DNA of 64,000 nt from Lachnospiraceae bacterium (GCA_015056795.1 SVFO01000009.1:28656-92655); one strand, 5' to 3'. Positions 7,886 to 16,715 are shown, counted from the first letter of the stretch. Notes: generated by a model not told the origin, from the letters alone. A program made the numbers and translations.

Positions 7886-9637
7886 ATGAGACAAGGAACT
7901 TCAGAACCAACAAAGAAGCGTCTTCTTCAAAAAACGCTGGATAGCTTGGATGCCAGCAGAAGGGCGCCTAGAAGCTTTTATGTACTAATGTTGTTAATTC
8001 ATGTGGTTACGTCCTTGGCGGTCCCGAACATTTCCAGGGCACAAACGATTGTAACTCTGTTTGGAATGCAGATCCCCATGGCGGCCTTCGCTGGCGTGGT
8101 TTCTTCGCTTGGAAACATTTGCATTATTATGCTGACGGTATTCTGTGGAAAGCTAGGCTTTTTTACTGCCTTAATCGTATTGCTGGCACAATTCCCGATG
8201 CTTGCGATGAATATTATACGGAGTCATGCCTATAATAGCATCCCTGGCTTCTTTACCAATATTCTGACGCTGATCACGATCAGTATTATTTACGTGAACA
8301 TGCGTCAGGCGGAAAAGTATCAGGACAGGATTCGTAATCAGGCGGTTACGGATAGCCTCACGGGAATCCCGAATCGTTTTGCGTGCTCCGAGCTGGTGGT
8401 TAATCTCGTGGAGCAGGGCAAGAAATTTATTACCGTTTCCATCGATCTGAATAATTTCAAGAGCATCAATGACAGCATGGGATTTGGCGCTGGTAATGAG
8501 GCGCTGAAAACCGTTGCATCGCGGTGGAAGGCCATCGCGGACGGTGGTCTCTCGGATACGCTTGACTTTATCGCAAGACTGAGCGGCGATGAATTTGCGC
8601 TGGTCATTCGCGATTATGATTCGGAGGAAGAGATTTTAAGGACGATCCAGAAATACAAGGATGCGCTTCAGGAAAAGATGACGGTTGATAACTGTGATTT
8701 CTATGTCAGTGCAAGCTTTGGCTATGCGGAATACCCTACGGATTCCGATAAGATGGATACTTTGATCTCGTATGCCGATGCAGCCATGCTGGAGGCAAAG
8801 CGTTCTGGCAATAGCGACAGGATCGTTCGTTTTACGCCTGAGCTCTTAAAGGAAGAGCATACGCTGGAGATTGAAAAGAAGATCCGTGCTGCCTTGGAAA
8901 AGGATGGCGTTTTCTTCCACCTTCAGCCCCAGTTTGACATGAACCAGAAGCTTCGTGGTTTCGAAGCGCTGGCCCGCATCAGGGATGAGGACGGAAAGAT
9001 GATCAGCCCTGGCGAATTCATTCCCGTGGCTGAGAAGGTCGGTCTGGTGGATAAGATTGACGTTACCGTCTTTCGGAAATCTGCAGCGTTCTTTGGTCAA
9101 CTCTTAAAAAAGACGAATTCGGACATTACCTTGAGCGTCAATGTGTCCGTAAGGCATTTGATGAAGAACGATTTCCTGCAAGAGACCAAGGATATTCTGG
9201 AGTGTAATGGCATCCCCGCGAAGAATCTGGAAGTCGAGATCACCGAGTCCGTTATGATCGATTCGGCGGAAAGAGCGCTAAGATGCATTAACTCCCTGAA
9301 GGATATGGGCGTTCAGATCGCAATTGATGATTTTGGTACGGGATATTCTTCCCTGAGTTACTTAAATAGCTTTCCTGCAGACCTCTTAAAGATTGATAAG
9401 TCCTTTGTGGATAAGATGAACGACAGTGATTCCATGAGGCAGTATGTGGCCGCAATTATTTCCATGGGACACATCATGGGCTTTGACGTCATTTCCGAGG
9501 GCGTGGAAAAGCAGCAACAGATTGATACACTTCAGAGCATTGACTGTGACTTCATTCAAGGCTTCCTTTGGGGAAAGCCTTTACCGGCTGAGGAAGCAGA
9601 AAAGGTTGCGGTAGAGAACGCAGAGCGCTTTAAATGA
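7886..9637 (+). CDS. Membrane-bound GGDEF-EAL protein
   Basis: About 583 residues. The start at 7886 has GGAGG seven bases upstream (an ATG at 7868 lacks one). Residues 30 to about 145 hold four to five hydrophobic helices, then a short coil leads into the GGDEF domain (DSLTGIPNRFA; signature ARLSGDEFALV, a functional SGDEF variant) and an EAL domain (FEALARIRDEDG, VNVSVRHL, EITESVMI, DDFGTGYSSLSYL, SEGVEK). Both catalytic sites look complete, so the protein may be bifunctional, or one domain may dominate. It is the main gene under the c-di-GMP riboswitch, giving a feedback loop on the second messenger. Confidence 0.88.
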   Translation: MRQGTSEPTKKRLLQKTLDSLDASRRAPRSFYVLMLLIHVVTSLAVPNISRAQTIVTLFGMQIPMAAFAGVVSSLGNICIIMLTVFCGKLGFFTALIVLLAQFPMLAMNIIRSHAYNSIPGFFTNILTLITISIIYVNMRQAEKYQDRIRNQAVTDSLTGIPNRFACSELVVNLVEQGKKFITVSIDLNNFKSINDSMGFGAGNEALKTVASRWKAIADGGLSDTLDFIARLSGDEFALVIRDYDSEEEILRTIQKYKDALQEKMTVDNCDFYVSASFGYAEYPTDSDKMDTLISYADAAMLEAKRSGNSDRIVRFTPELLKEEHTLEIEKKIRAALEKDGVFFHLQPQFDMNQKLRGFEALARIRDEDGKMISPGEFIPVAEKVGLVDKIDVTVFRKSAAFFGQLLKKTNSDITLSVNVSVRHLMKNDFLQETKDILECNGIPAKNLEVEITESVMIDSAERALRCINSLKDMGVQIAIDDFGTGYSSLSYLNSFPADLLKIDKSFVDKMNDSDSMRQYVAAIISMGHIMGFDVISEGVEKQQQIDTLQSIDCDFIQGFLWGKPLPAEEAEKVAVENAERFK

Positions 9638-9678
9638 TTAGGGAACAGTAGGCTTAGGCCCGCAAGGAAGATTATCCC

Positions 9679-9834
9679 ATGTTGGTCTTTATGACCATGA
9701 CTGCCGTTTTGTGTTTGACTATGCCGCTGTTTATGGAAAACATGGCAACCCATTGGTTTAACGTTACGATCACGATTGATCTCACGAGATTTTTAGAGAA
9801 AGGAACTAGAAAAATCTGCACTTTTCGATTATAA
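9679..9834 (+). CDS. Possible small hydrophobic peptide
   Basis: A 51-codon frame with AAGGAAG upstream. It opens with a hydrophobic stretch (MLVFMTMTAVLCLTMPLF) and ends in a basic tail (GTRKICTF). It fills most of the 240-bp gap between the GGDEF-EAL gene and the ATPase-like regulator. It could be a one-TM peptide or chance. The TATAAT at 9830 overlaps its stop and likely serves the next gene. I cannot assign a family. Confidence 0.25.
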   Translation: MLVFMTMTAVLCLTMPLFMENMATHWFNVTITIDLTRFLEKGTRKICTFRL

Positions 9835-9878
9835 TGATAGGTAGATGAGCTCTTACTAATAACGAGAGGAGAGAAGGC

Positions 9879-10487
9879 ATGAAGACAAAGAAGATTTTTG
9901 TAAACAACCAGGAGCTTGGCATGGAGGATGCTCTTATCCTGACGGAAGGCTTGGGCATGGAGCAGGGGCTGGAAGTAAAGCAGCTGCGTCGCCTTCGTCT
10001 TCTGGCAGAAGAGCTGTTTGGCATGCTTCGAAGCATCACTGGCGTTGTGGAAGCCGACTATTGGGTTGAGTATGAAGCAAAGAGCTTTGAGGTTCATTTA
10101 AAGTCTGACGTGGGCCTTACGGAAGAAATGCGGAAGCAGTTTCTGGCAGCCTCCAGCAGCGGAGAGAACGCTGCAGCGAAGGGCTTTATGGGAAGACTGA
10201 AGGTTATGATTGCTGAGACTCTGTTTGGCAATACGGCATCGGATTCCATGATGTTTTCCGGATTGTCCATGGGACTGATGAGCATGGCAAGCCCGACGGC
10301 AATGGGCGCTGGAAGCACCTCTTATCTCTGGTCCATGCAGAAGTGCAAGGATGAGGCAGGAAAGAACGGAGAATCAGAGGTGTGGGACGAGCTGGAGAAA
10401 TCCATCGTGGCAAACATCGCGGACGACGTTAAGGTAAAAATTGTTGGAACCAGCGTAGAGATTATAGTTTACAAGTCATTCGAATAG
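9879..10487 (+). CDS. Anti-sigma-like ATPase-fold regulator
   Basis: 202 residues. The first 110 resemble the GHKL fold of anti-sigma regulatory kinases: the helix RRLRLLAEELFGMLRSI is in the N-box place, and a beta strand pair YWVEYEAKSFEVHLKS follows. Glycine-rich lid motifs are weak, so ATP binding is uncertain. A hydrophobic Met/Gly-rich loop (MMFSGLSMGLMSMASPTAMGAG) precedes a charged C-terminal part. Strong ribosome site GAGAGGAGAGAAGG. The STAS gene 43 bp downstream makes a partner-switching pair plausible: this protein would be held or released by the STAS protein. Its N-terminal domain resembles that of the transporter fusion at 2711. Confidence 0.6.
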   Translation: MKTKKIFVNNQELGMEDALILTEGLGMEQGLEVKQLRRLRLLAEELFGMLRSITGVVEADYWVEYEAKSFEVHLKSDVGLTEEMRKQFLAASSSGENAAAKGFMGRLKVMIAETLFGNTASDSMMFSGLSMGLMSMASPTAMGAGSTSYLWSMQKCKDEAGKNGESEVWDELEKSIVANIADDVKVKIVGTSVEIIVYKSFE

Positions 10488-10530
10488 AATCGTTTATCGA
10501 CATAAAATTATCTGGAAAAGGAGAAAAAAC

Positions 10531-10827
10531 ATGAAAATTGAGAAGACGCAGGAAGGAACCAAGCTGACGATTGCATTAGAGGGAAGACTGGACACCATGA
10601 CGGCGCCTGAGCTGGATCAGGAGCTGAAGGTAGGTCTGGACGGCATTACGAATCTGGAAATTGACATGGCGAAGCTGGAATATGTTTCTTCCGCTGGACT
10701 TAGAGTGTTGCTTTCCGCGCAGAAGGTTATGAATAAGCAGGGCGAAATGATCGTAAAGAACGCAAGCGAGCAGATCATGGAAGTCTTTGAAGTGACTGGC
10801 TTTACGGATATTCTTACGATTCAATAG
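10531..10827 (+). CDS. STAS-domain anti-anti-sigma factor-like protein
   Basis: 98 residues covering a single STAS domain. The motif YVSSAGLRVLLSAQKVM carries the phosphorylatable serine pair of SpoIIAA/RsbV-type proteins, and the preceding LEGRLDTMTAPEL and final VFEVTGFTDILTI match the family throughout. Ribosome site AAAAGGAGA. Next to the ATPase-like regulator, it likely works by serine phosphorylation and partner switching. No sigma factor is in the window, so the output may be something other than transcription, such as c-di-GMP enzymes or the transporter fusion. Confidence 0.88.
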   Translation: MKIEKTQEGTKLTIALEGRLDTMTAPELDQELKVGLDGITNLEIDMAKLEYVSSAGLRVLLSAQKVMNKQGEMIVKNASEQIMEVFEVTGFTDILTIQ

Positions 10828-10928
10828 TCGGCAAATCTTACGTTCTTGTTAGAATTGGCGGCGAAACCGTTAGGAGGAAGCCTTTTCTACCGAATCCTTA
10901 ATCTTTTCTAAAGGAATTCTGAAAGCCC

Positions 10929-10957
10929 TTGAATAGGGTAGTCGAGATTGCTATAAT
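10929..10957 (+). promoter_or_regulatory. Promoter for the flippase-like gene
   Basis: TTGAAT at 10929-10934, 17-bp spacer, TATAAT at 10952-10957. Transcription should start near 10964, close to the first possible start codon at 10979. Confidence 0.6.
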
Positions 10958-10978
10958 GAAAGCCTGTAGGGGATTCCT

Positions 10979-12130
10979 ATGGGCTTTTATGTTTGTAGAT
11001 GCTGCGTCGTCTGTCTTGTCTGGCAACGCATATGTTCAAATGAAGGGTGCAAGGGGATATTGGAAAGCTGTAACAAGAAACGAAAAAAGAATATGTTATG
11101 GGCACTGTTTTCGACGGTGCTTGCGATTTTGACGGTGCGCTGTATTCTTAAGCAAAACAAGGACATGTCCTTGGGAGACCTCGTGGAAGTGATTCGTTCG
11201 GCAAAAGCGACCTATTTACTGTTAGGAGCCTTGGCTTCGGCACTGTTTGTCTGGTTTGAGAGCATTGCCCTACAAGCGATCCTAAGGCATACGAAATGCC
11301 CGCACGGTGGTCTTCAGACGCTGTTATACAGTGCTTCGGACATTTATTTTTCAGGAATTACGCCTTCTGCCACGGGTGGTCAGCCAGCCAGCGCCTTCTT
11401 TATGATGAGAAATGGCATTTCAGGGGGCATGGCGACGGCGGTGCTGATCTTGAATTTGATGATGTATACCTTTTCCATTGTCTTCTTGGGGATTGTTTCG
11501 ATCTTGCTTAAGCCGCATGCCTTTTTGGAGTTTGGCATCGCGTCAAAGATATTGATTGGCATTGGGTTCGTTGGACTTACGCTACTCTCCGTGATCTTTT
11601 TTATTCTGCTCAAGAAGGAGGACTTGATTTTCCGTCCGCTGTCTGCCCTGATTACCTTTCTCTGTAATAAGAGAATATTAAAGGGCAAGGAGCATAAGCT
11701 AAAGAGAATGGCGAAGATTCGGGAGGATTATGCAAGATGCTCCGCCCTTATTTCTGGCAGGAAGCGAATCCTGTTTGGGGCGTTCTTTTGGAATCTGGTG
11801 CAAAGAGCATGTCAGATGACGGTGCCGATGCTGGTATATGCAGCGCTGGGAGGACAGGCGGGAAAGATGCTCATGGTCTATGCAAAGCAATGTCTCGTCA
11901 CCATTGGATACAATTTCATCCCCGTTCCTGGCGGCATGGGTGTCGCGGATTACCTGATGATAGATGGGTTTTCCAGCATCATGGGAGAGCAACTGGCCTT
12001 TAGCGTGGAGTTAATCAGCAGGGGATTGATGTTCTATATCTGCGTGGCCGCCAGCGGAGTTTTGACGCTGGTTGGGTATGTTTGGAGCGGACAACGTCAA
12101 AAGAAGCAACTGGTAAAAAGCAGTTCCTAA
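10979..12130 (+). CDS. LPG-synthase-type integral membrane protein (UPF0104 family)
   Basis: Polytopic protein with about eight membrane helices belonging to the transmembrane part of lysylphosphatidylglycerol synthase/AglD-like proteins. The family marks ITPSATGGQPASAFFM and FIPVPGGMGVAD are clear. No C-terminal aminoacyl-transferase domain is present, so it is the flippase-like half only; these often move lipids or lipid-linked sugars. The start is unsure: the ATG at 10979 adds a Cys-rich 30-residue stretch, while a TTG at 11057 behind AAGGGG would start just before the basic KKRKK that orients the first helix. Conserved regions are unaffected. Confidence 0.82.
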   Translation: MGFYVCRCCVVCLVWQRICSNEGCKGILESCNKKRKKNMLWALFSTVLAILTVRCILKQNKDMSLGDLVEVIRSAKATYLLLGALASALFVWFESIALQAILRHTKCPHGGLQTLLYSASDIYFSGITPSATGGQPASAFFMMRNGISGGMATAVLILNLMMYTFSIVFLGIVSILLKPHAFLEFGIASKILIGIGFVGLTLLSVIFFILLKKEDLIFRPLSALITFLCNKRILKGKEHKLKRMAKIREDYARCSALISGRKRILFGAFFWNLVQRACQMTVPMLVYAALGGQAGKMLMVYAKQCLVTIGYNFIPVPGGMGVADYLMIDGFSSIMGEQLAFSVELISRGLMFYICVAASGVLTLVGYVWSGQRQKKQLVKSSS

Positions 12131-12149
12131 CAAGAGAAGGAGGCAAGGT

Positions 12150-12653
12150 ATGGAATTTCAGGTAGACATTTTCGGACAGTTTGACAAGAAGTGGGCGCTG
12201 CTCACGGCAGGAGATGCAGAGAGCTTTAACACGATGACCATCAGCTGGGGCAGCCTTGGCACGATTTGGGGAAAGCCCGTGGCAACGACCTATGTTCGCA
12301 CGTCGAGATATACGCACGAATTCATGGACAAGAATGAGTACTTTACCGTAAGCTTTTTCCCTGAGGATTACAAGAAGGTGCTTGGCGTTCTGGGAACTAT
12401 GTCTGGGCGCAACATGGATAAGATGCATGACAGCGGCCTTACGGCAAAGAAGGTTAATGTTACGAAGGCGAATGGCGAGAAGGCCGAGACGATGACCTTC
12501 CAGGAGGCGGAGGTGACGCTGGTTTGCAGAAAGCTGTTTATGCAAAGATTAGAGCCTGAAAACATTTTGGATGAGGGCGCCAGGAAGTTCTATGCAGGCG
12601 ATGCGCCGCATGATGCTTACATCGGTGAGGTTGTGGAGATTCTTCGCGCTTAG
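12150..12653 (+). CDS. Flavin reductase-family protein (FMN-binding split barrel)
   Basis: 167 residues, soluble. The opening WALLTAGDAESFNTMTISWGS and the RTSRYTHEFMDKNEYFTVSFF segment match flavin reductase-like proteins that bind FMN and often serve as NAD(P)H:flavin reductases or redox sensors in anaerobes. Strong ribosome site GAAGGAGGCAAGGT, 20 bp after the membrane protein. A substrate is not evident. The DFM-type reductase cofactor residues cannot be checked by eye. Confidence 0.85.
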   Translation: MEFQVDIFGQFDKKWALLTAGDAESFNTMTISWGSLGTIWGKPVATTYVRTSRYTHEFMDKNEYFTVSFFPEDYKKVLGVLGTMSGRNMDKMHDSGLTAKKVNVTKANGEKAETMTFQEAEVTLVCRKLFMQRLEPENILDEGARKFYAGDAPHDAYIGEVVEILRA

Positions 12654-13074
12654 TATCAGAATTGTTACATTTTATACCGCTGGTAGAATGGACAAACGGA
12701 AACTTCTGTGATATATTATTCTGTGAATGAGGAGATACTTCTCAGATTACGAGAGAAATTAGGGCGTAGCCCGGAAAGGAAAAGCAATGATCCCGGTACT
12801 GTTTCAGATTGGCAAAAAGGATATGGAATCAACGTATGCGCTGCTTCAAAGGAAGAATCAGAGCGTGTGCTTTGCGTACCGAAAACAAGATGACTACAGG
12901 CGAACCGTTCGGATCATGGAAAATGCTTAATCCGACAACGAATTAGAGAAGCTTACGAGCCGCTTATCTTGTTTTTGGGCAGGATAAGCGGTTTTTTTGC
13001 GCGATAAAGCCGCCAAGCGAGTAGGTTATTTTTTCAGCTCGATGGTCGGCATAAGGAATTGAGGTGAGAAAGAA
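12654..13074 (+). other. Intergenic stretch with a possible small frame
   Basis: About 420 bp without a secure gene. It holds a possible weak promoter (TTGTTA, 16 bp, TAGAAT near 12662-12690) and one small frame from ATG 12787 to 12930 (47 codons, MIPVLFQIGKKDMESTYALL at its start) behind GGAAAGGA. The last third contains a terminator at 12960-12998 and the ribosome site of rtcB. The small frame may be a real short protein or a decayed gene; I see no family resemblance. Confidence 0.4.
12960..12998 (+). terminator. Rho-independent terminator
   Basis: CCGCTTATC (12960-12968) and GATAAGCGG (12983-12991) form a 9-bp stem followed by seven T. Confidence 0.85.
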
Positions 13075-14283
13075 ATGTTTGAAATCAAGGGAAAGGTAAA
13101 TACGGCACTCTGCTACGCAACGGTAGTGGAGGACGAGGCAATAGAGCAGATCCGTCGGATGTGTGATTACTCCTTCACGGAGGGATCGAAGATCCGCATC
13201 ATGCCGGACGTGCATGCGGGAAAGGGCTGTACGATCGGTACAACCATGACGGTTGCAGGAAAGGCCGTGCCCAATGTGGTCGGCGTTGACATTGGATGCG
13301 GCATGTATACGGTGGAGCTGGGCAAGGCGGCCGTCGATTTTGAAAAGGTTGATGAGGCGGCGCACTTTATTCCTTCCGGCATGAATATTTGGGAGGGACG
13401 CACGGAGCGGTTTGATTTGGAGGAGCTTCGCTGCTACCGCGAGCTAAAGAATACGAAGTGGTTGGAGAGAAGTCTGGGAACCTTGGGCGGAGGCAATCAC
13501 TTTATCGAGATCGATGAAGCGTCAGACGGTACGAAGTACCTTGTGATCCACAGCGGAAGCAGAAACCTTGGCAAGCAGGTCGCGGAGTGGTATCAGCAGC
13601 TCGCCATTGATTTGCATAAGGGCATTGGGGAGTATCTTGAGGCGAGGGAGGAGCTGATCCGTACGCTGAAGGAGCAGGGTCGCAAGGGAGAAATCCAGCA
13701 GGCACTGAAGAATCTCAAATGGGAGAAATACAATGGGGAACCAGACATGCCGGCAGACCTTTGCTATTTAGAGGGGAAGTATCTGGAGGATTATCTGCAT
13801 GACGTGGAGATCTGCCAGCGTTTTGCGAGAAGAAATCGTGAAAAGATGGCGGAGGTGCTCTTAGGACGCTGCGGCATGAGCGGCAGCAATGCCTTCCACA
13901 CCATTCATAACTACATTGACACGGAGGAGATGATCCTTCGGAAGGGTGCCATTGCGGCACATCAGGGGGAAAAGGTTTTGATCCCCATTAACATGCGGGA
14001 CGGAAGCGTTCTGGCAGTTGGAAAGGGAAATCCTGAGTGGAATTATTCAGCGCCTCATGGCGCAGGACGTGTCCTGTCGCGTACCATGGCGAAAAAGTCC
14101 CTTTCGTTGGAGGAATATCAAGAGACCATGAAGGGAGTCTACACGACTTCCGTAAATGAGAGCACGTTGGATGAGGCCCCCATGGCATATAAGTCCCTGG
14201 CGGACATCATCGATGTTATTCGAGAGTCCGTTGACGTCATCGACGTCATGAAACCAATATATAACTACAAGGCTTCTGAGTAG
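13075..14283 (+). CDS. rtcB: RtcB-type RNA ligase
   Basis: 402-residue GTP-dependent RNA ligase that joins 2',3'-cyclic phosphate or 3'-phosphate ends to 5'-OH ends. Metal and GTP site motifs are present in order: DVHAGKGCTIGTTM, GVDIGCGMY, LGGGNHFIEI, HSGSRNLG, MSGSNAFHTIHNYI, and NYSAPHGAGRVLSR, where the histidine is guanylylated. Length is typical of the short bacterial RtcB2-like group. Ribosome site GAGGTGAG. It stands alone between a terminator and a small XRE gene; no RtcA or RtcR. Role is probably RNA repair after cleavage by stress or toxin nucleases. Confidence 0.93.
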   Translation: MFEIKGKVNTALCYATVVEDEAIEQIRRMCDYSFTEGSKIRIMPDVHAGKGCTIGTTMTVAGKAVPNVVGVDIGCGMYTVELGKAAVDFEKVDEAAHFIPSGMNIWEGRTERFDLEELRCYRELKNTKWLERSLGTLGGGNHFIEIDEASDGTKYLVIHSGSRNLGKQVAEWYQQLAIDLHKGIGEYLEAREELIRTLKEQGRKGEIQQALKNLKWEKYNGEPDMPADLCYLEGKYLEDYLHDVEICQRFARRNREKMAEVLLGRCGMSGSNAFHTIHNYIDTEEMILRKGAIAAHQGEKVLIPINMRDGSVLAVGKGNPEWNYSAPHGAGRVLSRTMAKKSLSLEEYQETMKGVYTTSVNESTLDEAPMAYKSLADIIDVIRESVDVIDVMKPIYNYKASE

Positions 14284-14291
14284 TGTTTTTT

Positions 14292-14323
14292 ATGCTCCTC
14301 ATAAGCCGGAACAGGAGGAGCAT
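14292..14323 (+). promoter_or_regulatory. Hairpin that can mask the ribosome site of the XRE gene
   Basis: ATGCTCCTC (14292-14300) is the exact reverse complement of GAGGAGCAT (14315-14323). The second arm contains the ribosome site and touches the ATG at 14324. No T-run follows, so translational masking is more likely than termination. Confidence 0.5.
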
Positions 14324-14584
14324 ATGATGAGAAACATCCCCGCAATCGACGTGATCAGAACGGGGCAAAGAATTACAGAGCTTAGAAAGGCAGCAGGCTT
14401 GTCCGTGCGGGACCTGCAGGAAATCTTCGGATTTACCACGCCACAGGCTATTTACAAGTGGCAGCATGGAACGGCAATGCCTACCATCGACAACCTTGTT
14501 GTGCTGTCCGTGGTCTTCGGCGTGTCCGTGGATGACATTTTAATACTTCGGGGCGCTGACACGGCGCTGGCGCTCGGAGCCTAA
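14324..14584 (+). CDS. Small XRE-family transcriptional regulator
   Basis: 86 residues, one Cro/C1 helix-turn-helix (TGQRITELRKAAGLSVRDLQ, then FTTPQAIYKWQHGTAMPTIDNLVVLSVVFGVSVDDILI). The second Met at 14327 is an equal candidate start. It has no ligand domain. The proline-less Q-A-I-Y-K-W recognition helix is common in Clostridia housekeeping-type XRE proteins. It follows rtcB by 40 bp and may be read from the same transcript. Targets unknown. Confidence 0.87.
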   Translation: MMRNIPAIDVIRTGQRITELRKAAGLSVRDLQEIFGFTTPQAIYKWQHGTAMPTIDNLVVLSVVFGVSVDDILILRGADTALALGA

Positions 14585-14610
14585 AGGGGAGGGAAACCTC
14601 CTCTTTTTGC
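14583..14610 (+). terminator. Terminator after the XRE gene
   Basis: AGGGGAGG-GAAA-CCTCCTCT stem with tetraloop, followed by TTTTT. Confidence 0.75.
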
Positions 14611-14622
14611 TTGTCAATTTTG

Positions 14623-14651
14623 TTGCTATTTTAGACTAAAAATGGTATGAT
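14623..14651 (+). promoter_or_regulatory. Promoter of the alpha-glucuronidase gene
   Basis: TTGCTA at 14623, 17-bp spacer, TATGAT at 14646-14651, directly after the upstream terminator. The leader of about 55 bases has no clear operator. Confidence 0.55.
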
Positions 14652-14714
14652 ATATTGATGGCTTGCGGAGTTTTTCGCACAGATTGTGAGATAAAGGATA
14701 AAAAGGAGATTGGC

Positions 14715-16715
14715 ATGGACGGGAAAAATGCTTGGAAGCAGCTTTGGCTAGCGTATGATAAGAAAAAGGAACAGGGAAACGGAGCCTACTTTGAGAAGGT
14801 TTCCCTGATCGGATTTGACGGGGAAAACCGCGTCGTAAAAAGTGCCCTGCAGGAGCTGAAAAATGGCGTGGCAGGCATGTTTGACCTTAAGGTTGAGGTG
14901 GCATCGCAGGATACGGAAGCCAAGGGGCTGATCCTCAAGAAGTGTGACGAGCTTCCTAAGGAGAGCTATTCCATCAAGGAGGAGGGCGGAAAGCTTACCC
15001 TTTCTGCAGGTGATGAAAATGGTCTGCTTTATGGCGTGTTCCATCTGCTTCGTCAAATCTCCATGGAAAAGACGCTTTCTGGAATGAACGTAACCTGTAG
15101 GCCGGACAATCCGCTTCGCATGTATAACCATTGGGACAACATGGATGGCAGCATTGAGAGAGGCTATTCAGGAAATTCCTTCTTCTTCGTGAATAATGAC
15201 ATCGTGATCAATGAGAGGACGAGGGACTATGCGCGCCTTGTCGCAAGCGTTGGCATCAATGGCGTTGTCATCAATAACGTTAACGTAAAGCAGGCGGCGA
15301 GCTGGTTGATCTCTGATCGCTTCTTTGCAAAGGTGGCAGAGCTTTCCAATATTTTTGCTGATTATGGCATCAAGTTTTTCCTGAGCCTGAATTACGCGGC
15401 TACGATTGAGCTTGGCGGTCTGGACAGTGCGGACCCCTTGGATGAGCGCGTGATTGCATGGTGGAAGGAAAAGATGAAGGAGTGCTTTGCAAAGATCCCG
15501 AATCTTGGCGGATTTTTGGTGAAGGCGGACTCCGAGGGACGTCCTGGCCCGTTCACCTATGGAAGGACGCAGGCAGACGGCGCAAACATGCTGGCTGAAG
15601 CAGTTAGACCCTATGGCGGCATCATCATTTGGAGATGCTTTGTCTATAACTGCATGCAGGATTGGCGTGATTATAAGACTGACAGAGCCCGCGCGGGATA
15701 TGATAACTTTATCCAGATGGATGGAGATTATGCCGATAATGTCATTTTGCAGATCAAGAACGGTCCCATGGATTTCCAGATCCGTGAGCCGATTTCTCCC
15801 CTGCTTGGCGGCTTAAAGAAGACCAATCAGATGCTTGAGGTTCAGGTGGCGCAAGAGTACACGGGACATCAGATTGACGTATGCTATCTGATTCCGATGT
15901 TCAAGGAGGTTTTGGATTTCCATACTTATTGCAAGCCTGGCGCAGATACCGTTGCTGACGTGATCAGCGGCCGCACCATGGGAAATCAGAATACGGGCAT
16001 GGCTGCCGTGATCAATACGGGTAATGATGCAAACTGGACGGGAAATTATCTCGCGGCTGCAAATCTTTATGGCTTTGGCCGTTTGGCCTATCAGACCTCT
16101 CTTTCCGCAGAGGAGATTTTGGACGAGTGGATTCCCATGCAGATCTCTACGGATTCAGAAGTTATCAAGGTCGTAAAGGATATTTTACTGCGGTCTCGTG
16201 AGACCTATGAAAAGTACACAAGTCCTTTGGGAATCGGCTGGATGGTAACGCCGCATGACCATTATGGCTGTAGCGTGGATGGCTATGAGTATGACCGCTG
16301 GGGAACCTATCACAGGGCGGATCATCTTGGCATTGGCGTGGACAGATCAGATAAGGGAACGGGATATGCACAGCAGTACTATGAACCCAATGCTACTGCA
16401 TATAATTCCGTGGAGAGTTGTCCCGAGGAGCTTTTGTTGTTCTTCCATCATGTGCCCTATACCTATGTGCTCAAGACGGGAAAGACCCTGATTCAGCACA
16501 TCTATGATACCCACTTTGAGGGCTATGACGAGGCAGAGGGCTTCGCCAAGGCGTGGGACGGCCTGGAAGGAAAGGTGGACGCCGAGGTCTTCGCGAACGT
16601 AAAGCAGCGCTTTGGACGCCAGCTGTATAATGCGAGAGAGTGGCGCGATCAGGTCAATACCTACTTCTATCGAAAGAGTGGCATTCCCGATGAAAAAGGA
16701 AGGACAATTTACTAA
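14715..16715 (+). CDS. Alpha-glucuronidase, GH67
   Basis: About 666 residues, cytoplasmic (no signal peptide). Removes 4-O-methyl-glucuronic acid from the non-reducing end of xylo-oligosaccharides. The catalytic region has LVKADSEGRPGPFTYGRT, NGPMDFQIREP and VAQEYTGHQ, which carry the Glu, Asp and Glu used as acid and base in GH67. The N-terminal part (LSAGDENGLLYGVFHLLRQI) is the usual alpha/beta domain. The start at 14715 follows AAAAGGAGATTGGC; an ATG at 14655 lacks a site. The presence of intracellular GH67 implies import of acidic xylo-oligosaccharides, although no importer is in the window. Confidence 0.93.
   Translation: MDGKNAWKQLWLAYDKKKEQGNGAYFEKVSLIGFDGENRVVKSALQELKNGVAGMFDLKVEVASQDTEAKGLILKKCDELPKESYSIKEEGGKLTLSAGDENGLLYGVFHLLRQISMEKTLSGMNVTCRPDNPLRMYNHWDNMDGSIERGYSGNSFFFVNNDIVINERTRDYARLVASVGINGVVINNVNVKQAASWLISDRFFAKVAELSNIFADYGIKFFLSLNYAATIELGGLDSADPLDERVIAWWKEKMKECFAKIPNLGGFLVKADSEGRPGPFTYGRTQADGANMLAEAVRPYGGIIIWRCFVYNCMQDWRDYKTDRARAGYDNFIQMDGDYADNVILQIKNGPMDFQIREPISPLLGGLKKTNQMLEVQVAQEYTGHQIDVCYLIPMFKEVLDFHTYCKPGADTVADVISGRTMGNQNTGMAAVINTGNDANWTGNYLAAANLYGFGRLAYQTSLSAEEILDEWIPMQISTDSEVIKVVKDILLRSRETYEKYTSPLGIGWMVTPHDHYGCSVDGYEYDRWGTYHRADHLGIGVDRSDKGTGYAQQYYEPNATAYNSVESCPEELLLFFHHVPYTYVLKTGKTLIQHIYDTHFEGYDEAEGFAKAWDGLEGKVDAEVFANVKQRFGRQLYNAREWRDQVNTYFYRKSGIPDEKGRTIY

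Noticed and set aside
12708..12893. 61-codon frame from a GTG
   Set aside because: No ribosome site; the overlapping small frame at 12787 has a better one, and even that is uncertain.
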